Shown: positions 36,096 to 45,167 of the stretch, in pieces
Layout: each line of letters begins with the position of its first letter
Position numbering within the stretch: position 1 is the stretch's first letter
NCBI GenBank assembly: GCA_017475555.1
Contig: JAFVFL010000007.1
Location: 1-64,000 of the forward strand
DNA from: Ruminococcus sp.
GTDB lineage: Bacteria; Bacillota; Clostridia; Oscillospirales; Ruminococcaceae
Direction: 5' to 3'
Length of the DNA stretch: 64,000 nucleotides
Translations under genes and position numbers: made by a program
Notes under the pieces: model-generated
Seen by the model: only the letters and a program-made list of their open reading frames with translations
Database searches by the model: none
Told to the model about the DNA's origin: nothing

Positions 36096-36650
36096 TTATC
36101 CGATCTCTGTCAGCGTTACGTTATAGGTCTTTCCGTTAATTTCAAGTCTCCCGGTCAGCGTTTCGGTGCCATACACCTCAGCCCTTGACAGCCCGAAATA
36201 CTGATAAAAATCAGCAGTAACGCTGCCGGAGGTACCGCCGGGGACGGTCTCATCGCCCTTCCAGAAATTGCTTGTCCGAACGTCCACATGGACAGCTGTA
36301 CCGTTTATCTTCCCGATACCGCCGAAGCCGATATCCTGGGCTGCACAGCAGATAACGCCCGAATTTACGGGCTTTCCGTCAGCACCGGTGCAGACGATAT
36401 CCGCCGCCATGCCCTTAGTGTGCATACCGCTGCCGTTGCCGCCCACAGCTCTGTCGTGGTCGCTGCACCTGTAGCCGGAATTGATCGTAATTGCCCGGCA
36501 TTTCAGCGTATCACGCAGCTTTTCGAGCTTCTGCACAAGCCCGGTATCGAGCAGAGTGTCATGCGTCCTGCCGCACCTGCACCGGAACTCCTGAACCGAA
36601 AAATGCTCAGATATTTTAGAGCTATCCGAAAAATCATATCTCTCCGCCAT
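36096..36650 (-). CDS. Peptidase M15 (D-Ala-D-Ala carboxypeptidase-like)
   Basis: 184 residues. Zinc-peptidase motifs SGYRCSDHDRAVGGNGSGMHTKGMAADIV and VHVDVRTSNFW fit the M15_3 family. It has no signal peptide, as in phage-type endolysins. The C-terminal ~40 residues (TGRLEINGKTYNVTLTE) are a small beta module. The ATG at 36650 has AGGTGAT before it; an upstream ATG (36668) is less likely. It may be a phage remnant; a holin-like pair lies 6 kb away. Confidence 0.85.
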   Translation of the reverse strand: MAERYDFSDSSKISEHFSVQEFRCRCGRTHDTLLDTGLVQKLEKLRDTLKCRAITINSGYRCSDHDRAVGGNGSGMHTKGMAADIVCTGADGKPVNSGVICCAAQDIGFGGIGKINGTAVHVDVRTSNFWKGDETVPGGTSGSVTADFYQYFGLSRAEVYGTETLTGRLEINGKTYNVTLTEIG

Positions 36651-36711
36651 TTTATCACCTCCCTGCAATACTGCACGGAAAATGATGTTTTTTCAACGGA
36701 AAAGCGTTGTA

Positions 36712-37638
36712 TCATAGAAGTCTTTTGTAAAGGCTGATATGAGAATCAAGCTCCCTGAATCCGTTTTTCAGGTAAAACCCGTATGCCGGCTTATCGCTGT
36801 CGGTCTGTAGAAAAATGCCGGACAATCCACGCTTTTTTATTTCAGCCTCTATCATGCCCATGAATCTTGTGCCTGTATTCTTTCCCTGCATTCCGGGGCA
36901 AACGCAGAATTCCTCAATATTGTAGTTTGTCCCCTCCCACCAGTGCCGTATCATACCAATGGACAGTGCAGCGAGCCTTCCGTCTATGAAAAGTCCGAAA
37001 TTGAGGGAATTGTATGAGCTTGATATCTCCCTGACATACTCAATCAGCTGCCTTTCATCGTTCCAGTCATCATACCACGGCTCACCGGAAAAGGCACTCC
37101 TGTATAATTCCGTCATCTGCGGCAAATGACGTTCACCAAGCTCGGCAAATACCTCAGCCGCATTGTCCTCATCAGCAGCCGTATTTCCTGATATTTTCGA
37201 CATTTTCAGCAGCGGAACGACATCGTCCTCGATGATCCTCTCACCCGTAAGTGCAAAGCCGTTCCTCTCATAAAATGCGATCGCACGCTTGTTGTACTCT
37301 AAAGCCCACAGGTATCTGCTGCCCTTTTCCTCAGCAGCAAACCTCAGCAGCCCGGCACCTATGCCCTGACTCTGAAACTGCGGCTCAACAAACAGCTTTT
37401 CGATCTCCGTGCCCCTCAGCCTGATGATCCCCTTTATCACGCCGTCGTCAAACACATAAGTATTATTCAGAGCCTCCGGATTTGCTGAGTATTCAGAAGC
37501 CATGTCTGCGACATTCAGCTCCTTGAAATAGTATTCATCGTCCCGGAAGAACGGATAGAAATTTACCCGGTAATTCGCAATTATTATCTCTGCAATGCGT
37601 GATGCGTCCGCCGGGACTGCCTGTCTTATATTGTTCAT
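36712..37638 (-). CDS. Tandem GNAT acetyltransferase
   Basis: 308 residues with two GNAT folds in one chain. N-terminal domain ~1-150: acetyl-CoA motif FVEPQFQSQGIGAGLLRFA, then YNKRAIAFYERNGFALTGER. C-terminal domain ~165-308: VCPGMQGKNTGTRFMGMIEAEI, then KPAYGFYLKNGFRELD. Both Q/R-x-x-G-x-G/A-type loops are present, though the second has NTGT. Substrates unknown. Its own promoter lies 50 bp upstream. Confidence 0.88.
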   Translation of the reverse strand: MNNIRQAVPADASRIAEIIIANYRVNFYPFFRDDEYYFKELNVADMASEYSANPEALNNTYVFDDGVIKGIIRLRGTEIEKLFVEPQFQSQGIGAGLLRFAAEEKGSRYLWALEYNKRAIAFYERNGFALTGERIIEDDVVPLLKMSKISGNTAADEDNAAEVFAELGERHLPQMTELYRSAFSGEPWYDDWNDERQLIEYVREISSSYNSLNFGLFIDGRLAALSIGMIRHWWEGTNYNIEEFCVCPGMQGKNTGTRFMGMIEAEIKKRGLSGIFLQTDSDKPAYGFYLKNGFRELDSHISLYKRLL

Positions 37639-37685
37639 AGCCTATCCCCTGATTTCTGCTGATTTTCAGCTGCATGACCGGGTAT

Positions 37686-37714
37686 ATTATATCAGAGTCC
37701 GCCCTCAAAGTCAA
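37686..37714 (-). promoter_or_regulatory. Promoter of tandem GNAT gene
   Basis: TTGACT (37709-37714), 17 bp, TATAAT (37686-37691) on the minus strand. Confidence 0.85.
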
Positions 37715-37776
37715 GATACAGAGCAGTACAGGCTCTTACATCAGGCTAACAATCAGGCTGACGATTTGCTCTGCAC

Positions 37777-37805
37777 TTGACTGAAAGCCGGAAACGTGGT
37801 AAAAT
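37777..37805 (+). promoter_or_regulatory. Promoter of CNNM/CorC-mutL-birA operon
   Basis: TTGACT (37777-37782), 17 bp, TAAAAT (37800-37805). A short direct repeat ATCAGGCTAAC/ATCAGGCTGAC (around 37740-37763) lies just upstream. Confidence 0.8.
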
Positions 37806-37835
37806 GGTAGTAATATTATACTTAGGAGAAGAAAA

Positions 37836-39104
37836 ATGGACGGCTCAGACACCGGCAAGATAATACTTGTGATATTCATGATGGCTTTTTCTGCACTCTT
37901 TTCAGCTGCGGAGACTGCCTATTCAAGCGTAAACAGAATGCGGCTCAAAAGCCTTGAGGCACAGGGCAGCAAAAAGGCTTCAAAGGCACTTCGCCTTGCA
38001 GAACGCTTCGATGAGGTGCTTACGGCGGTGCTTATCGGCAACAACATCGTAAATATCGCCGCTTCATCGGTCAGCACTGTCATTTTCGTCAGCATTTTCG
38101 GCAGCAAGGGTGCAGGTATCTCCACCGCAGTGGTAACTGTCCTCGTGCTCGTTTTCTGTGAGGTCATGCCGAAATCCTACGCAAAGCGAAACGCTGAAAA
38201 GCTCGCACTTGCCTTTTCCCCGCCGCTTTCTGCACTTGTGACAGTATTGAAGCCGCTCGTGTGGCTGCTGAACAGACTCTCGTCACTTTCCGCACGCTCC
38301 TCCGGCGGCTCCGCTGCACCGAGCGTTACTGAGGACGAGCTGAAATACATGATAGACGAGATCGAAGAGCAGGGCGTTATAGAGGAACAGGAGAGCGAGC
38401 TTGTAAAGAGTGCGCTTGAATTTGACGAAACGGCTGTCAGCGAGATACTTATTCCCCGTGTGAAGGTCGTGGGCGTTGAGATAGGTGCGGATATCAGCGA
38501 GATAAAGGAGACATTCACACGTGAGATGTACTCACGCCTGCCGGTGTATGAGCGTTCGCTTGACAGTATCACCGGAATCATCACGAATAAGGCGTTCTTT
38601 AAAATGCTCGTAGAGGGCAGGAACGATATCCGTGGAATAATACAGGAGGTACCGCATATCGCCGAAAGTACGCTGATAAGCGAGGCTATGAAATCCATGC
38701 AGAGGGCAAAGGTACACCTTGCTGTGGTTACTGACCAGTATGGCGGTACGGTCGGGATAATCACGCTTGAGGACATCATTGAGGAGCTTGTCGGAGAGAT
38801 TTACGACGAGGACGATGAGATAATAACGAGTATAACAAAAATTTCTGATACGTGCTATGAGGTCGCAGGAGATATGAGCATTGACGATATGCTTGAGGCT
38901 ATGGGACTTGAGGACAGGCGTGATGTGATAGAGACTGAGTGTACCTCTGTCGGCGGCTGGCTGACGGAGACGCTTGAGCATATACCTGAGGCGGGAGAAT
39001 CGGCTGAGATATGCGGTTTCCGGCTGACTGCAAGGGCGGTATCAGAGCATAATACTGTGGAAAAGGTGATAGCAGAGATACTGCCGCCGGATAACGTGCA
39101 GTAA
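37836..39104 (+). CDS. CNNM/CorC-family membrane protein (hemolysin-C type)
   Basis: 422 residues. The N-terminal CNNM (DUF21) domain with about three to four TM helices (~5-145, FSAAETAYSSVNRMRLKSLEAQGSKKA), a pair of CBS domains (~200-320: VSEILIPRVKVVGVEI, SRLPVYERSLDSITGIIT, GGTVGIITLEDIIEELVGEI) and the C-terminal CorC_HlyC domain (~340-420). Such proteins are linked to Mg or Co efflux. The length is normal. It starts an operon with mutL 41 bp downstream. Confidence 0.93.
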   Translation: MDGSDTGKIILVIFMMAFSALFSAAETAYSSVNRMRLKSLEAQGSKKASKALRLAERFDEVLTAVLIGNNIVNIAASSVSTVIFVSIFGSKGAGISTAVVTVLVLVFCEVMPKSYAKRNAEKLALAFSPPLSALVTVLKPLVWLLNRLSSLSARSSGGSAAPSVTEDELKYMIDEIEEQGVIEEQESELVKSALEFDETAVSEILIPRVKVVGVEIGADISEIKETFTREMYSRLPVYERSLDSITGIITNKAFFKMLVEGRNDIRGIIQEVPHIAESTLISEAMKSMQRAKVHLAVVTDQYGGTVGIITLEDIIEELVGEIYDEDDEIITSITKISDTCYEVAGDMSIDDMLEAMGLEDRRDVIETECTSVGGWLTETLEHIPEAGESAEICGFRLTARAVSEHNTVEKVIAEILPPDNVQ

Positions 39105-39145
39105 TACGCAGCTTTTATATTTGGAAAGGAGTCAGTGGTAACGAT

Positions 39146-41149
39146 ATGCCGCCTATAAATGTACTTGATAAGGAGATCTCCGAGCTTATAGCAGCCGGAG
39201 AGGTCATAGAGCGCCCGTCGTCTGTGATAAAGGAGCTTGTCGAAAATGCGATAGATTCCGGAGCAAGGCACATCACAGTCGAGATAAAGAACGGCGGCGC
39301 TACATATATGCGTGTGACGGACGACGGCTGCGGTATCGCATTCGATGACGTACCAACGGCATTTCTCCGCCATGCCACCAGCAAGATCGCAAGCAAGAGC
39401 GACCTTGACAAAATAATGACCCTCGGATTCCGGGGCGAGGCTCTTGCCTCGATCTCCGCAGTCTCAAGGGTCGAGATAATGACAAAGCAGCAGGGCGATG
39501 ACCTCGGAACGCTCTACACTATCGAGGGCAGCGAGGAGCTCTCCCACGAGAGAGGCGGCTGCCCGGACGGTACGACTGTAATTATCCGTGACCTGTTCTA
39601 CAACGTCCCGGCGAGAGCAAAATTTCTTAAAAAGGACGTTACAGAGGCAAATTCCGTCAGCAACATCATGCAGAAGATGACCCTTTCACACCCTGAGGTG
39701 TCGTTCAGGTTCATAAGGGACAACCGAATGGAGTTCAGCTCCGCCGGTGACGGAGAGCTGTTTTCAGCGATATACGCCATTTTCGGCAGAGACTTCGCAC
39801 GGGACATGATACCTGCTGACTATGAATATCAGGGCGTACACGTAAGCGGATATATCGTAAAGCCGCTGTATTCCAGAGCAAACCGCACCTTCCAGAATTT
39901 CTTCGTCAACAGAAGATACGTCCGCTCACGGCTTTGCTCAGCTGCACTTGAAAACGCATATGCCAATATGATAATGACCGGAAAATTCCCGGCGTGCGTG
40001 CTTATGATAGACCTGCCGCCGAATGCTATGGACGTCAATATCCACCCGGCCAAGGCGGAGGTGCGCTTCACGGACGAGAAGACCGTCTCCGATGCGGTGT
40101 ACTTTACAGTGAAAAATGCTCTGATGAACGACGGGCTGATATACGAATTTGAGCTGAAGCCGCCGCAGGACTGGTCAAAGCCTGCACCTGCACCAGACCC
40201 CGGTATACAGCAGGAAATGCTCATAACCCCGGTCGGGGATATCCCGGCAGCAGAGTCCATGCTCCATTCACAGGCTGACACAATACTGTCTGCACCGGCA
40301 GCATATACAGATACCGATAAGGACGAGCAGCCGGAAACTGTCGGTATACAGGCGTTCAGCAGCTTCGGTCAGCCGGGTGTCACGGCTGCAAAGGCTCCGG
40401 CTACGCCGGTATTCCAGCCAGCTATGCCTGCGGAAGAAAAAAATACAGCCGCTCCGGACACCGGTGCATTCAGATACCTGAGCAGCGAGTCCTTTGCGGC
40501 ACAAAAAAAGCCGGAAAATACCGGCAATACTGATTACCGTCACCCGGAAAGTGCTGCACCTAAGCCTCAGGAAAAGCCTGAGATACACGTTATAGGCGAG
40601 GCATTCGGGCTTTATGTCATTGCTGAGCTCGGCAGCTCTGATATGCTCATCATCGACAAGCACGCCGCACACGAAAGGATCATATTCGAGCGGCTGATGA
40701 GCCGTAACTGCCGGCAGTACACACAGAACCTCCTCACTCCGCTGAAAATACTCCTGACATCTGATGAATTTGACGCAATGGAGAATCAGCAGGAGCTTCT
40801 TGCTGACATGGGCTTCCAGTTTGATTTTTCGCAGCGTCCGTGTATCATCGCTGCCGCCGTCCCCACATTTATAATGGAGGCGGATATGGAGAGCGTTATC
40901 GAGGAGGTCGCCGGAAATCTGAAAATGCACAGTCAGCACCCGCAGTCGCACCTGCTCGACGATATCTTCCACACGGTCGCCTGCAAATCGGCTATCCGGG
41001 GCAATGACAAAAATGATATCCGTGAGCTTCAGGCACTTGCAGAGCAGGTGTACTTCGACGAGAGGATACGCCACTGTCCACACGGACGGCCGGTGATGTT
41101 CACTGTGAGCAAATACAACATAGAGCGGCAGTTCAAGAGGATACAGTAG
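39146..41149 (+). CDS. mutL: DNA mismatch repair protein MutL
   Basis: 667 residues. GHKL ATPase N-terminus: LVENAIDSGA (~31-40), VTDDGCGI, ATSKI and GFRGEALASISAV, then the transducer domain (NVHPAKAEV-type segment: MDVNIHPAKAEVRF). Pro/Ala-rich linker ~335-470. The C-terminal dimerisation domain (~475-667) carries DKHAAHERIIFERLM (DQHAxxERxxYE endonuclease-type motif), ACKSAIRGND and CPHGRP, so the metal-dependent nicking activity is likely present. MutS is not in the window. It lies between the CNNM protein and birA. Confidence 0.96.
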   Translation: MPPINVLDKEISELIAAGEVIERPSSVIKELVENAIDSGARHITVEIKNGGATYMRVTDDGCGIAFDDVPTAFLRHATSKIASKSDLDKIMTLGFRGEALASISAVSRVEIMTKQQGDDLGTLYTIEGSEELSHERGGCPDGTTVIIRDLFYNVPARAKFLKKDVTEANSVSNIMQKMTLSHPEVSFRFIRDNRMEFSSAGDGELFSAIYAIFGRDFARDMIPADYEYQGVHVSGYIVKPLYSRANRTFQNFFVNRRYVRSRLCSAALENAYANMIMTGKFPACVLMIDLPPNAMDVNIHPAKAEVRFTDEKTVSDAVYFTVKNALMNDGLIYEFELKPPQDWSKPAPAPDPGIQQEMLITPVGDIPAAESMLHSQADTILSAPAAYTDTDKDEQPETVGIQAFSSFGQPGVTAAKAPATPVFQPAMPAEEKNTAAPDTGAFRYLSSESFAAQKKPENTGNTDYRHPESAAPKPQEKPEIHVIGEAFGLYVIAELGSSDMLIIDKHAAHERIIFERLMSRNCRQYTQNLLTPLKILLTSDEFDAMENQQELLADMGFQFDFSQRPCIIAAAVPTFIMEADMESVIEEVAGNLKMHSQHPQSHLLDDIFHTVACKSAIRGNDKNDIRELQALAEQVYFDERIRHCPHGRPVMFTVSKYNIERQFKRIQ

Positions 41150-41171
41150 CCGCTGAAAAGGAGGTACTGTC

Positions 41172-42152
41172 ATGAATGTAAATGATATGGTCCTGAAGCT
41201 GTTATCGGAAGAAAATGACTATATATCGGGAGAAACGGCTGCAAATACTATCGGCGTCAGCCGGAATGCTGTATGGAAGGCTGTGAAGGCTCTTGAGGCT
41301 GAAGGACATACTATCGAATCGCTCCACTCAAAGGGCTACAGGCTCGCTCCGGACAGCATCAGGCTGAATGAGCACCTTATAGCTTCAAGGCTTAACACTG
41401 TCCGGCTCGGAAGGCATCTGGTCGTCCTCGAAGAGGTAGATTCGACCAATGACTACGCAAAAAAGCTCGCCCCGACCGGTGCGGTGCACGGTACTGCTGT
41501 TGTCGCCGACCGTCAGACTGCCGGTAAGGGCAGAGTAGGCAGATCCTTTGAATCGCCCGGCGGCAAGGGTCTGTATGTAAGCATTATCGTCCGCCCGGAC
41601 TTCAAAATATCCGATGCAGGTCTGATAACCAGTATGGCAGCCTGTGCCGTTGCGAACGCCATCGAAGCAGTGTGCCCGGCAGAGGTCGGTATCAAATGGG
41701 TCAATGACCTGTATATCGGCAGCAAAAAGGTATGCGGCATTCTCACCGAGGCTACCCTGAATCTCGAAGCAAGAGAGCTCGACCATGCTGTGATAGGCAT
41801 AGGTGTGAACGTGCTGAGTGCAAAAGCGGAGTTCGGAGCCGATCTCAGCTCCAGAGCGACCTCTATCGAGGACGAAACGGGAGAGCGTATCAGCCGTAAC
41901 GTGCTGTGTGCTGAGATACTCAACAAGCTTGAGGAATACATGACGAACATGAAAAGCCGGGTATTTCTCGATGAATACCGCCGCCGGGAGATACTTACCG
42001 GTAATATGATAACCACAAGAGTGGGTGACAAGGAGATCACCGGTAAGGCGGTCGGGATCGACGATAATGCAGGTCTTGTGATAAATACAGGACAAGGGAC
42101 AATAACTCTGCACTCCGGCGAGGCACAGCTGAGCAGGATAAAAAAGGACTGA
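41172..42152 (+). CDS. birA: Bifunctional biotin ligase/repressor BirA
   Basis: 326 residues. N-terminal winged helix (ISGETAANTIGVSRNAVWKAVKALEAEGHTI), then the ligase domain with EVDSTNDYAKKL, the biotinyl-AMP loop DRQTAGKGRVGRSFESPGGKGLY and KWVNDLYIGSKKVCGILTE, and the SH3-like C-terminal domain. It makes biotinyl-AMP, biotinylates carboxylases and can repress biotin genes. Twenty-two bp after mutL with an AGGAGGTACTG site. Confidence 0.95.
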   Translation: MNVNDMVLKLLSEENDYISGETAANTIGVSRNAVWKAVKALEAEGHTIESLHSKGYRLAPDSIRLNEHLIASRLNTVRLGRHLVVLEEVDSTNDYAKKLAPTGAVHGTAVVADRQTAGKGRVGRSFESPGGKGLYVSIIVRPDFKISDAGLITSMAACAVANAIEAVCPAEVGIKWVNDLYIGSKKVCGILTEATLNLEARELDHAVIGIGVNVLSAKAEFGADLSSRATSIEDETGERISRNVLCAEILNKLEEYMTNMKSRVFLDEYRRREILTGNMITTRVGDKEITGKAVGIDDNAGLVINTGQGTITLHSGEAQLSRIKKD

Positions 42153-42161
42153 GGGTCTGTC

Positions 42162-42350
42162 TTATCTTTCTGTCTGATTCCGGCTGTACTGTGTGCCGAA
42201 ATAAAACGATATCACGACCGTGAACACTGTCTGGAACTGCTCACCGGTTATCCTGCCGCTGAGCGAAAGTGCCGTAAATGCGGCAGTCAGGGCTATCGTC
42301 ACTATACTTTTCACATCTATCAGCCTTGCGAGCCTATCTGTCATTTTCAA
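42162..42350 (-). CDS. Small holin-like membrane protein
   Basis: 62 residues if started at TTG (42350), 60 from the ATG at 42344. GGAGG lies 10 nt before the TTG and 16 before the ATG, so TTG is favoured. One to two TM helices (SIVTIALTAAFTALSL.., TVFTVVISFYFGTQ) and a charged C-terminus. Size and layout match phage-type lysis proteins found in Clostridia. The frame overlaps the upstream gene by 17 bp. Family identity is tentative. Confidence 0.65.
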   Translation of the reverse strand: MKMTDRLARLIDVKSIVTIALTAAFTALSLSGRITGEQFQTVFTVVISFYFGTQYSRNQTER

Positions 42351-42552
42351 GCTCTGTAAGCCTCCTTTCGGTATTTTTCAGCTGCTCCTCAACTACCGGC
42401 ATCCTCTCCGCAAAGCGGTTGTGGCGGTCTACCTTCCTTTCAAGCTGTTCGAGCCTGTAATTTGTAAGCCGTGAGCTGACAAGAATGCCGCCGAGCGAGC
42501 CTGTAAGTGTGCCGATAAGAGATAACGCAGCTACTATAATATCGGTCTGCAA
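42334..42552 (-). CDS. XhlA-like small membrane protein (phage lysis type)
   Basis: 72 residues from a TTG start at 42552 with GGGGG (42561-42565) 8 nt upstream. An N-terminal TM helix (DIIVAALSLIGTLTGSLGGILV) is followed by a coiled coil (~30-72, LEQLERKVDRHNRFAERMPVVEEQLKNTERRLTELE). It resembles haemolysin XhlA of phage lysis cassettes. Paired with the next gene. The ribosome site sits in a hairpin stem, so translation may be restrained. No phage structural genes are nearby. Confidence 0.65.
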   Translation of the reverse strand: MQTDIIVAALSLIGTLTGSLGGILVSSRLTNYRLEQLERKVDRHNRFAERMPVVEEQLKNTERRLTELENDR

Positions 42553-42560
42553 TAAATTTA

Positions 42561-42596
42561 CCCCCTTTCACGACAGCCGTGAAAAGGGGGTTTTTT
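42561..42596 (+). terminator. Hairpin: plus-strand terminator that also sequesters a ribosome site on minus
   Basis: CCCCCTTTCACG/CGTGAAAAGGGGG (42561-42590) with one bulge, then T6 on the plus strand. On the minus strand its 3' arm is the GGGGG ribosome site of the XhlA-like gene. Confidence 0.7.
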
Positions 42597-42610
42597 CAAT
42601 GCTTTTTAGT

Positions 42611-44260
42611 TTAATCAAGTCTCTCTGCTGCCGCCGCAAGCTCTGCAAGCTCCTCTGCACGGCTGAAGCGGTCTGCAACCGCCTCCGCTGTCTTTATTAC
42701 ATAGCTGTAGCTGGAGCTGCCGCTGTACTCAGAGCTGCGAAGAAGCATTCCAAGCTCTGCCGCTGCCGCCGCAAGCTGCATTCTCTCGTCCGGAGCTGCT
42801 GTATATCTCTCCATTCCGAAAAGCTCCGATATATATACCGACTCGTCTGTGTCTATGTCCTTATATGTTACAGATACCTTGCAAAGCTCCTGCCTGTCTG
42901 ATGTATCTGCTGTCCTGTTTTCAAGCGGCTGAGTATGCTGATCTGCAAATTCAAGCTCAATGCCGTGGTACGTTCCGTCGTCAGTACCGTTTGCAAGCTC
43001 TACCTCGTAAAGAGCCGTAACGCTGTGACCAGCACCGACCTCGCCTGCGTCCTTTTCAGTGTCGAAGAAATCCTCAGCCTCCATGAGCCTGTTGTCGTAT
43101 CCTACAAGGCGGTAGCTCTTTATCTGTGACGGATTGAACTCCACCTGTATCTTTACGTCCTTAGCGATAGTGCAGAGATCGCCGCCCATTTCCTCAACGA
43201 GCACACGCCTTGCCTCCTCCACTGAGTCAATGTAGCTGTATGTGCCGTTTCCGTTATCCGCAAGTGCTTCAAGCTTGTTGTCCTTCAAATTGCCGGTGCC
43301 AAAGCCAAGCACTGAGAGATATATGCCGCTCTCACGCTTTTTTTCTATGAGCCGTGTCAGCTCGCTCTCACTCGACGCTCCGATATTCAGGTCGCCGTCA
43401 GTCGCAAGTATCACCCTGTTACTGCCGCCCTTTATGAAGTATTCCTCCGCAAGCTCATAAGCTGTCTCTATACCGCCCTCACCGTTAGTACCTCCCGAAG
43501 CTGTTATCGAGTAAAGTGCTTCAACTATATCGTCCCTGCGGCTGCCGTCAGCACCCTCTATCAGCGTACAGCTCGAACCTGCGTAGGTAACTATGGATAT
43601 CCTGTCGTCCTCAGACAGATTTTCCGCAAGCATAGTAAACGCCGTCTGCACCAGAGGGAGCTTGTCGTAGGACGACATCGAGCCGGAGGAGTCGATAAGG
43701 AACACCAGATTCAGCGGAGGTGCCTCCTCCTCGTCCATACGTGTACCCTGAATGCCTATCTGCATGAGCTTTGTAGAGGCGTTCCACGGGCAATCTGCAA
43801 GAGTGACATACTCGCCGAAAACACCGCTCTCCGGGTCGGGATAGCTGTAGTCAAAATAGTTGATAAACTCCTCTATGCGTACTGCGTCCTCCGGGACTAT
43901 CATTCCGTCCTCCAAAAGTCGGCGTGCGTTGGAATAGGAGGCTGTATCCGCATCAGCCGAAAAGGTAGAGAGCGGCTCTGTCTCAGCGTCGTGGAACCCG
44001 GACTCTGTATAGCCGTGATACTCCTCGTTCTGTGACGGATATGACGGGATCACCGGCTCATAATAGCCGCCGTAGTATTCCTCCTCAGCCTCATCAGCTG
44101 TTTCATAGCTGTAATTGTAATTCTCACCGGCAGAACTGTTGTCTGCTTTATATGAGCTGTACGGGGAATCGGATCCGTCTCCGCAGCTGGTAAGTGAAGC
44201 CGCTGTAAGTATGCAGGCTGCTGCTATTGAAGATACTCTTCGTATATCGTATTGTTTCAT
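42611..44260 (-). CDS. VWA-domain lipoprotein (YfbK-like)
   Basis: 549 residues. Lipoprotein signal with lipobox SLTSC (Cys ~26), a Tyr/Glu/Ser-rich linker, then the YfbK-type N-terminal segment (FSADADTASYSNARRLLEDG.., EEFINYFDYSYP), a VWA domain (~185-365) with MIDAS DSSGSMS, the T motif region and ATDGDLN, and the C-terminal domain (~370-549) ending with helices. It is a membrane-anchored surface protein that binds metal and probably a protein partner. Promoter at 44323-44351. Confidence 0.92.
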   Translation of the reverse strand: MKQYDIRRVSSIAAACILTAASLTSCGDGSDSPYSSYKADNSSAGENYNYSYETADEAEEEYYGGYYEPVIPSYPSQNEEYHGYTESGFHDAETEPLSTFSADADTASYSNARRLLEDGMIVPEDAVRIEEFINYFDYSYPDPESGVFGEYVTLADCPWNASTKLMQIGIQGTRMDEEEAPPLNLVFLIDSSGSMSSYDKLPLVQTAFTMLAENLSEDDRISIVTYAGSSCTLIEGADGSRRDDIVEALYSITASGGTNGEGGIETAYELAEEYFIKGGSNRVILATDGDLNIGASSESELTRLIEKKRESGIYLSVLGFGTGNLKDNKLEALADNGNGTYSYIDSVEEARRVLVEEMGGDLCTIAKDVKIQVEFNPSQIKSYRLVGYDNRLMEAEDFFDTEKDAGEVGAGHSVTALYEVELANGTDDGTYHGIELEFADQHTQPLENRTADTSDRQELCKVSVTYKDIDTDESVYISELFGMERYTAAPDERMQLAAAAAELGMLLRSSEYSGSSSYSYVIKTAEAVADRFSRAEELAELAAAAERLD

Positions 44261-44322
44261 AATATCACCTCATATGATCTTTCCACCCTATATCAAGCTC
44301 CCGACCGGTCTTTCTATATATA

Positions 44323-44351
44323 ATTATACTCCGCCGTGCTGTTACTATCAA
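44323..44351 (-). promoter_or_regulatory. Promoter of VWA lipoprotein gene
   Basis: TTGATA (44346-44351), 17 bp, TATAAT (44323-44328) on the minus strand. Confidence 0.85.
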
Positions 44352-44551
44352 GAACGGCTGAATGTCAGTCCGGCTACATTTTGGTGCATATCTCCGGGAA
44401 AATATTAGGAAATAATTGCATTTGTTTACAATTCTCTGAAAATATTACAGCAAAGAAACGCTTTTTCTCACGATACATATAATAATGCAGAATAATTCTC
44501 ATGCTGCGGTCAATAATAGCTACAGAAAAGCTTGAATAAGGAGGAAAGATC

Positions 44552-44899
44552 ATGTCAGTTAAACGAGGTGAGATATACTACGCCGACCTCAGCCCGGTCG
44601 TAGGCTCTGAGCAGGGCGGCGTAAGACCGGTACTTATCGTGCAGAATGATGTGGGCAACCGCCACAGCCCGACGGTCATAGCTGCCGCTATCACAAGTCA
44701 GAGGGACAAAAACCCGCTCCCGACGCATATCGAGGTGCATGCGGATTCATGCGGGCTCTCACGTGACAGTATCGTGCTGCTTGAGCAGATACGCACTATC
44801 GACAAACGCCGTCTCAAGGACAAGATGGGTGAGCTGGATATTGGTGCTATGAACAAGGTCAATACCGCACTCTCGATAAGCTTCGGACTGGAGCTGTAA
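44552..44899 (+). CDS. mazF: MazF/EndoA-type endoribonuclease toxin
   Basis: 115 residues, the usual size. Conserved MazF features: KRGEIYYADLSPVVGSEQGGVRPVLIVQND at the N-terminus (Arg and Thr/Ser catalytic region: GVRPVLI.., AAITSQRDKNPLPTHIE), LEQIRTIDKRRL. Single-strand RNA endonuclease that cuts mRNAs. An AGGAGG precedes the start. In related Firmicutes a MazE or RHH antitoxin precedes mazF; here the 290 bp upstream carry only a TATAAT at 44478-44483 and no reading frame with a ribosome site. Confidence 0.92.
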   Translation: MSVKRGEIYYADLSPVVGSEQGGVRPVLIVQNDVGNRHSPTVIAAAITSQRDKNPLPTHIEVHADSCGLSRDSIVLLEQIRTIDKRRLKDKMGELDIGAMNKVNTALSISFGLEL

Positions 44900-44991
44900 A
44901 AACGGAATCGTAATATGTTTATAATATCGGGCTGTTGAAACTATATAATTTGTGCAATCCGCAGATTTATAGCCTGAGTTCTTCTGTTCCC

Positions 44992-45021
44992 TTGCTTTTC
45001 CAGTGCAATTTTTGCTATAAT
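44992..45021 (+). promoter_or_regulatory. Promoter of cohesin-peptidase-dockerin gene
   Basis: TTGCTT (44992-44997), 18 bp, and extended -10 TGCTATAAT (45013-45021). A leader of about 140 nt follows; it contains GCTGTT/AACAGC complementarity but nothing I could identify. Confidence 0.6.
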
Positions 45022-45167
45022 TATTTTGTATAGATATGTGTCAGAGCCTGAAAGATACGTCAGCTGTTCCGGAGTGCTGAAATATAGCCTTTCCGGGGAA
45101 AAAACAACAGCCGGCGGCTTCAGACAGAATGATATTATTGTGCAGAATATTTTTATGGGGTGATATT

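Noticed and set aside
42591..42599. Treating the hairpin at 42561-42596 only as a terminator of birA
   Set aside because: birA ends 400 bp earlier and the two small genes lie on the other strand; the minus-strand effect on the ribosome site is at least as likely.
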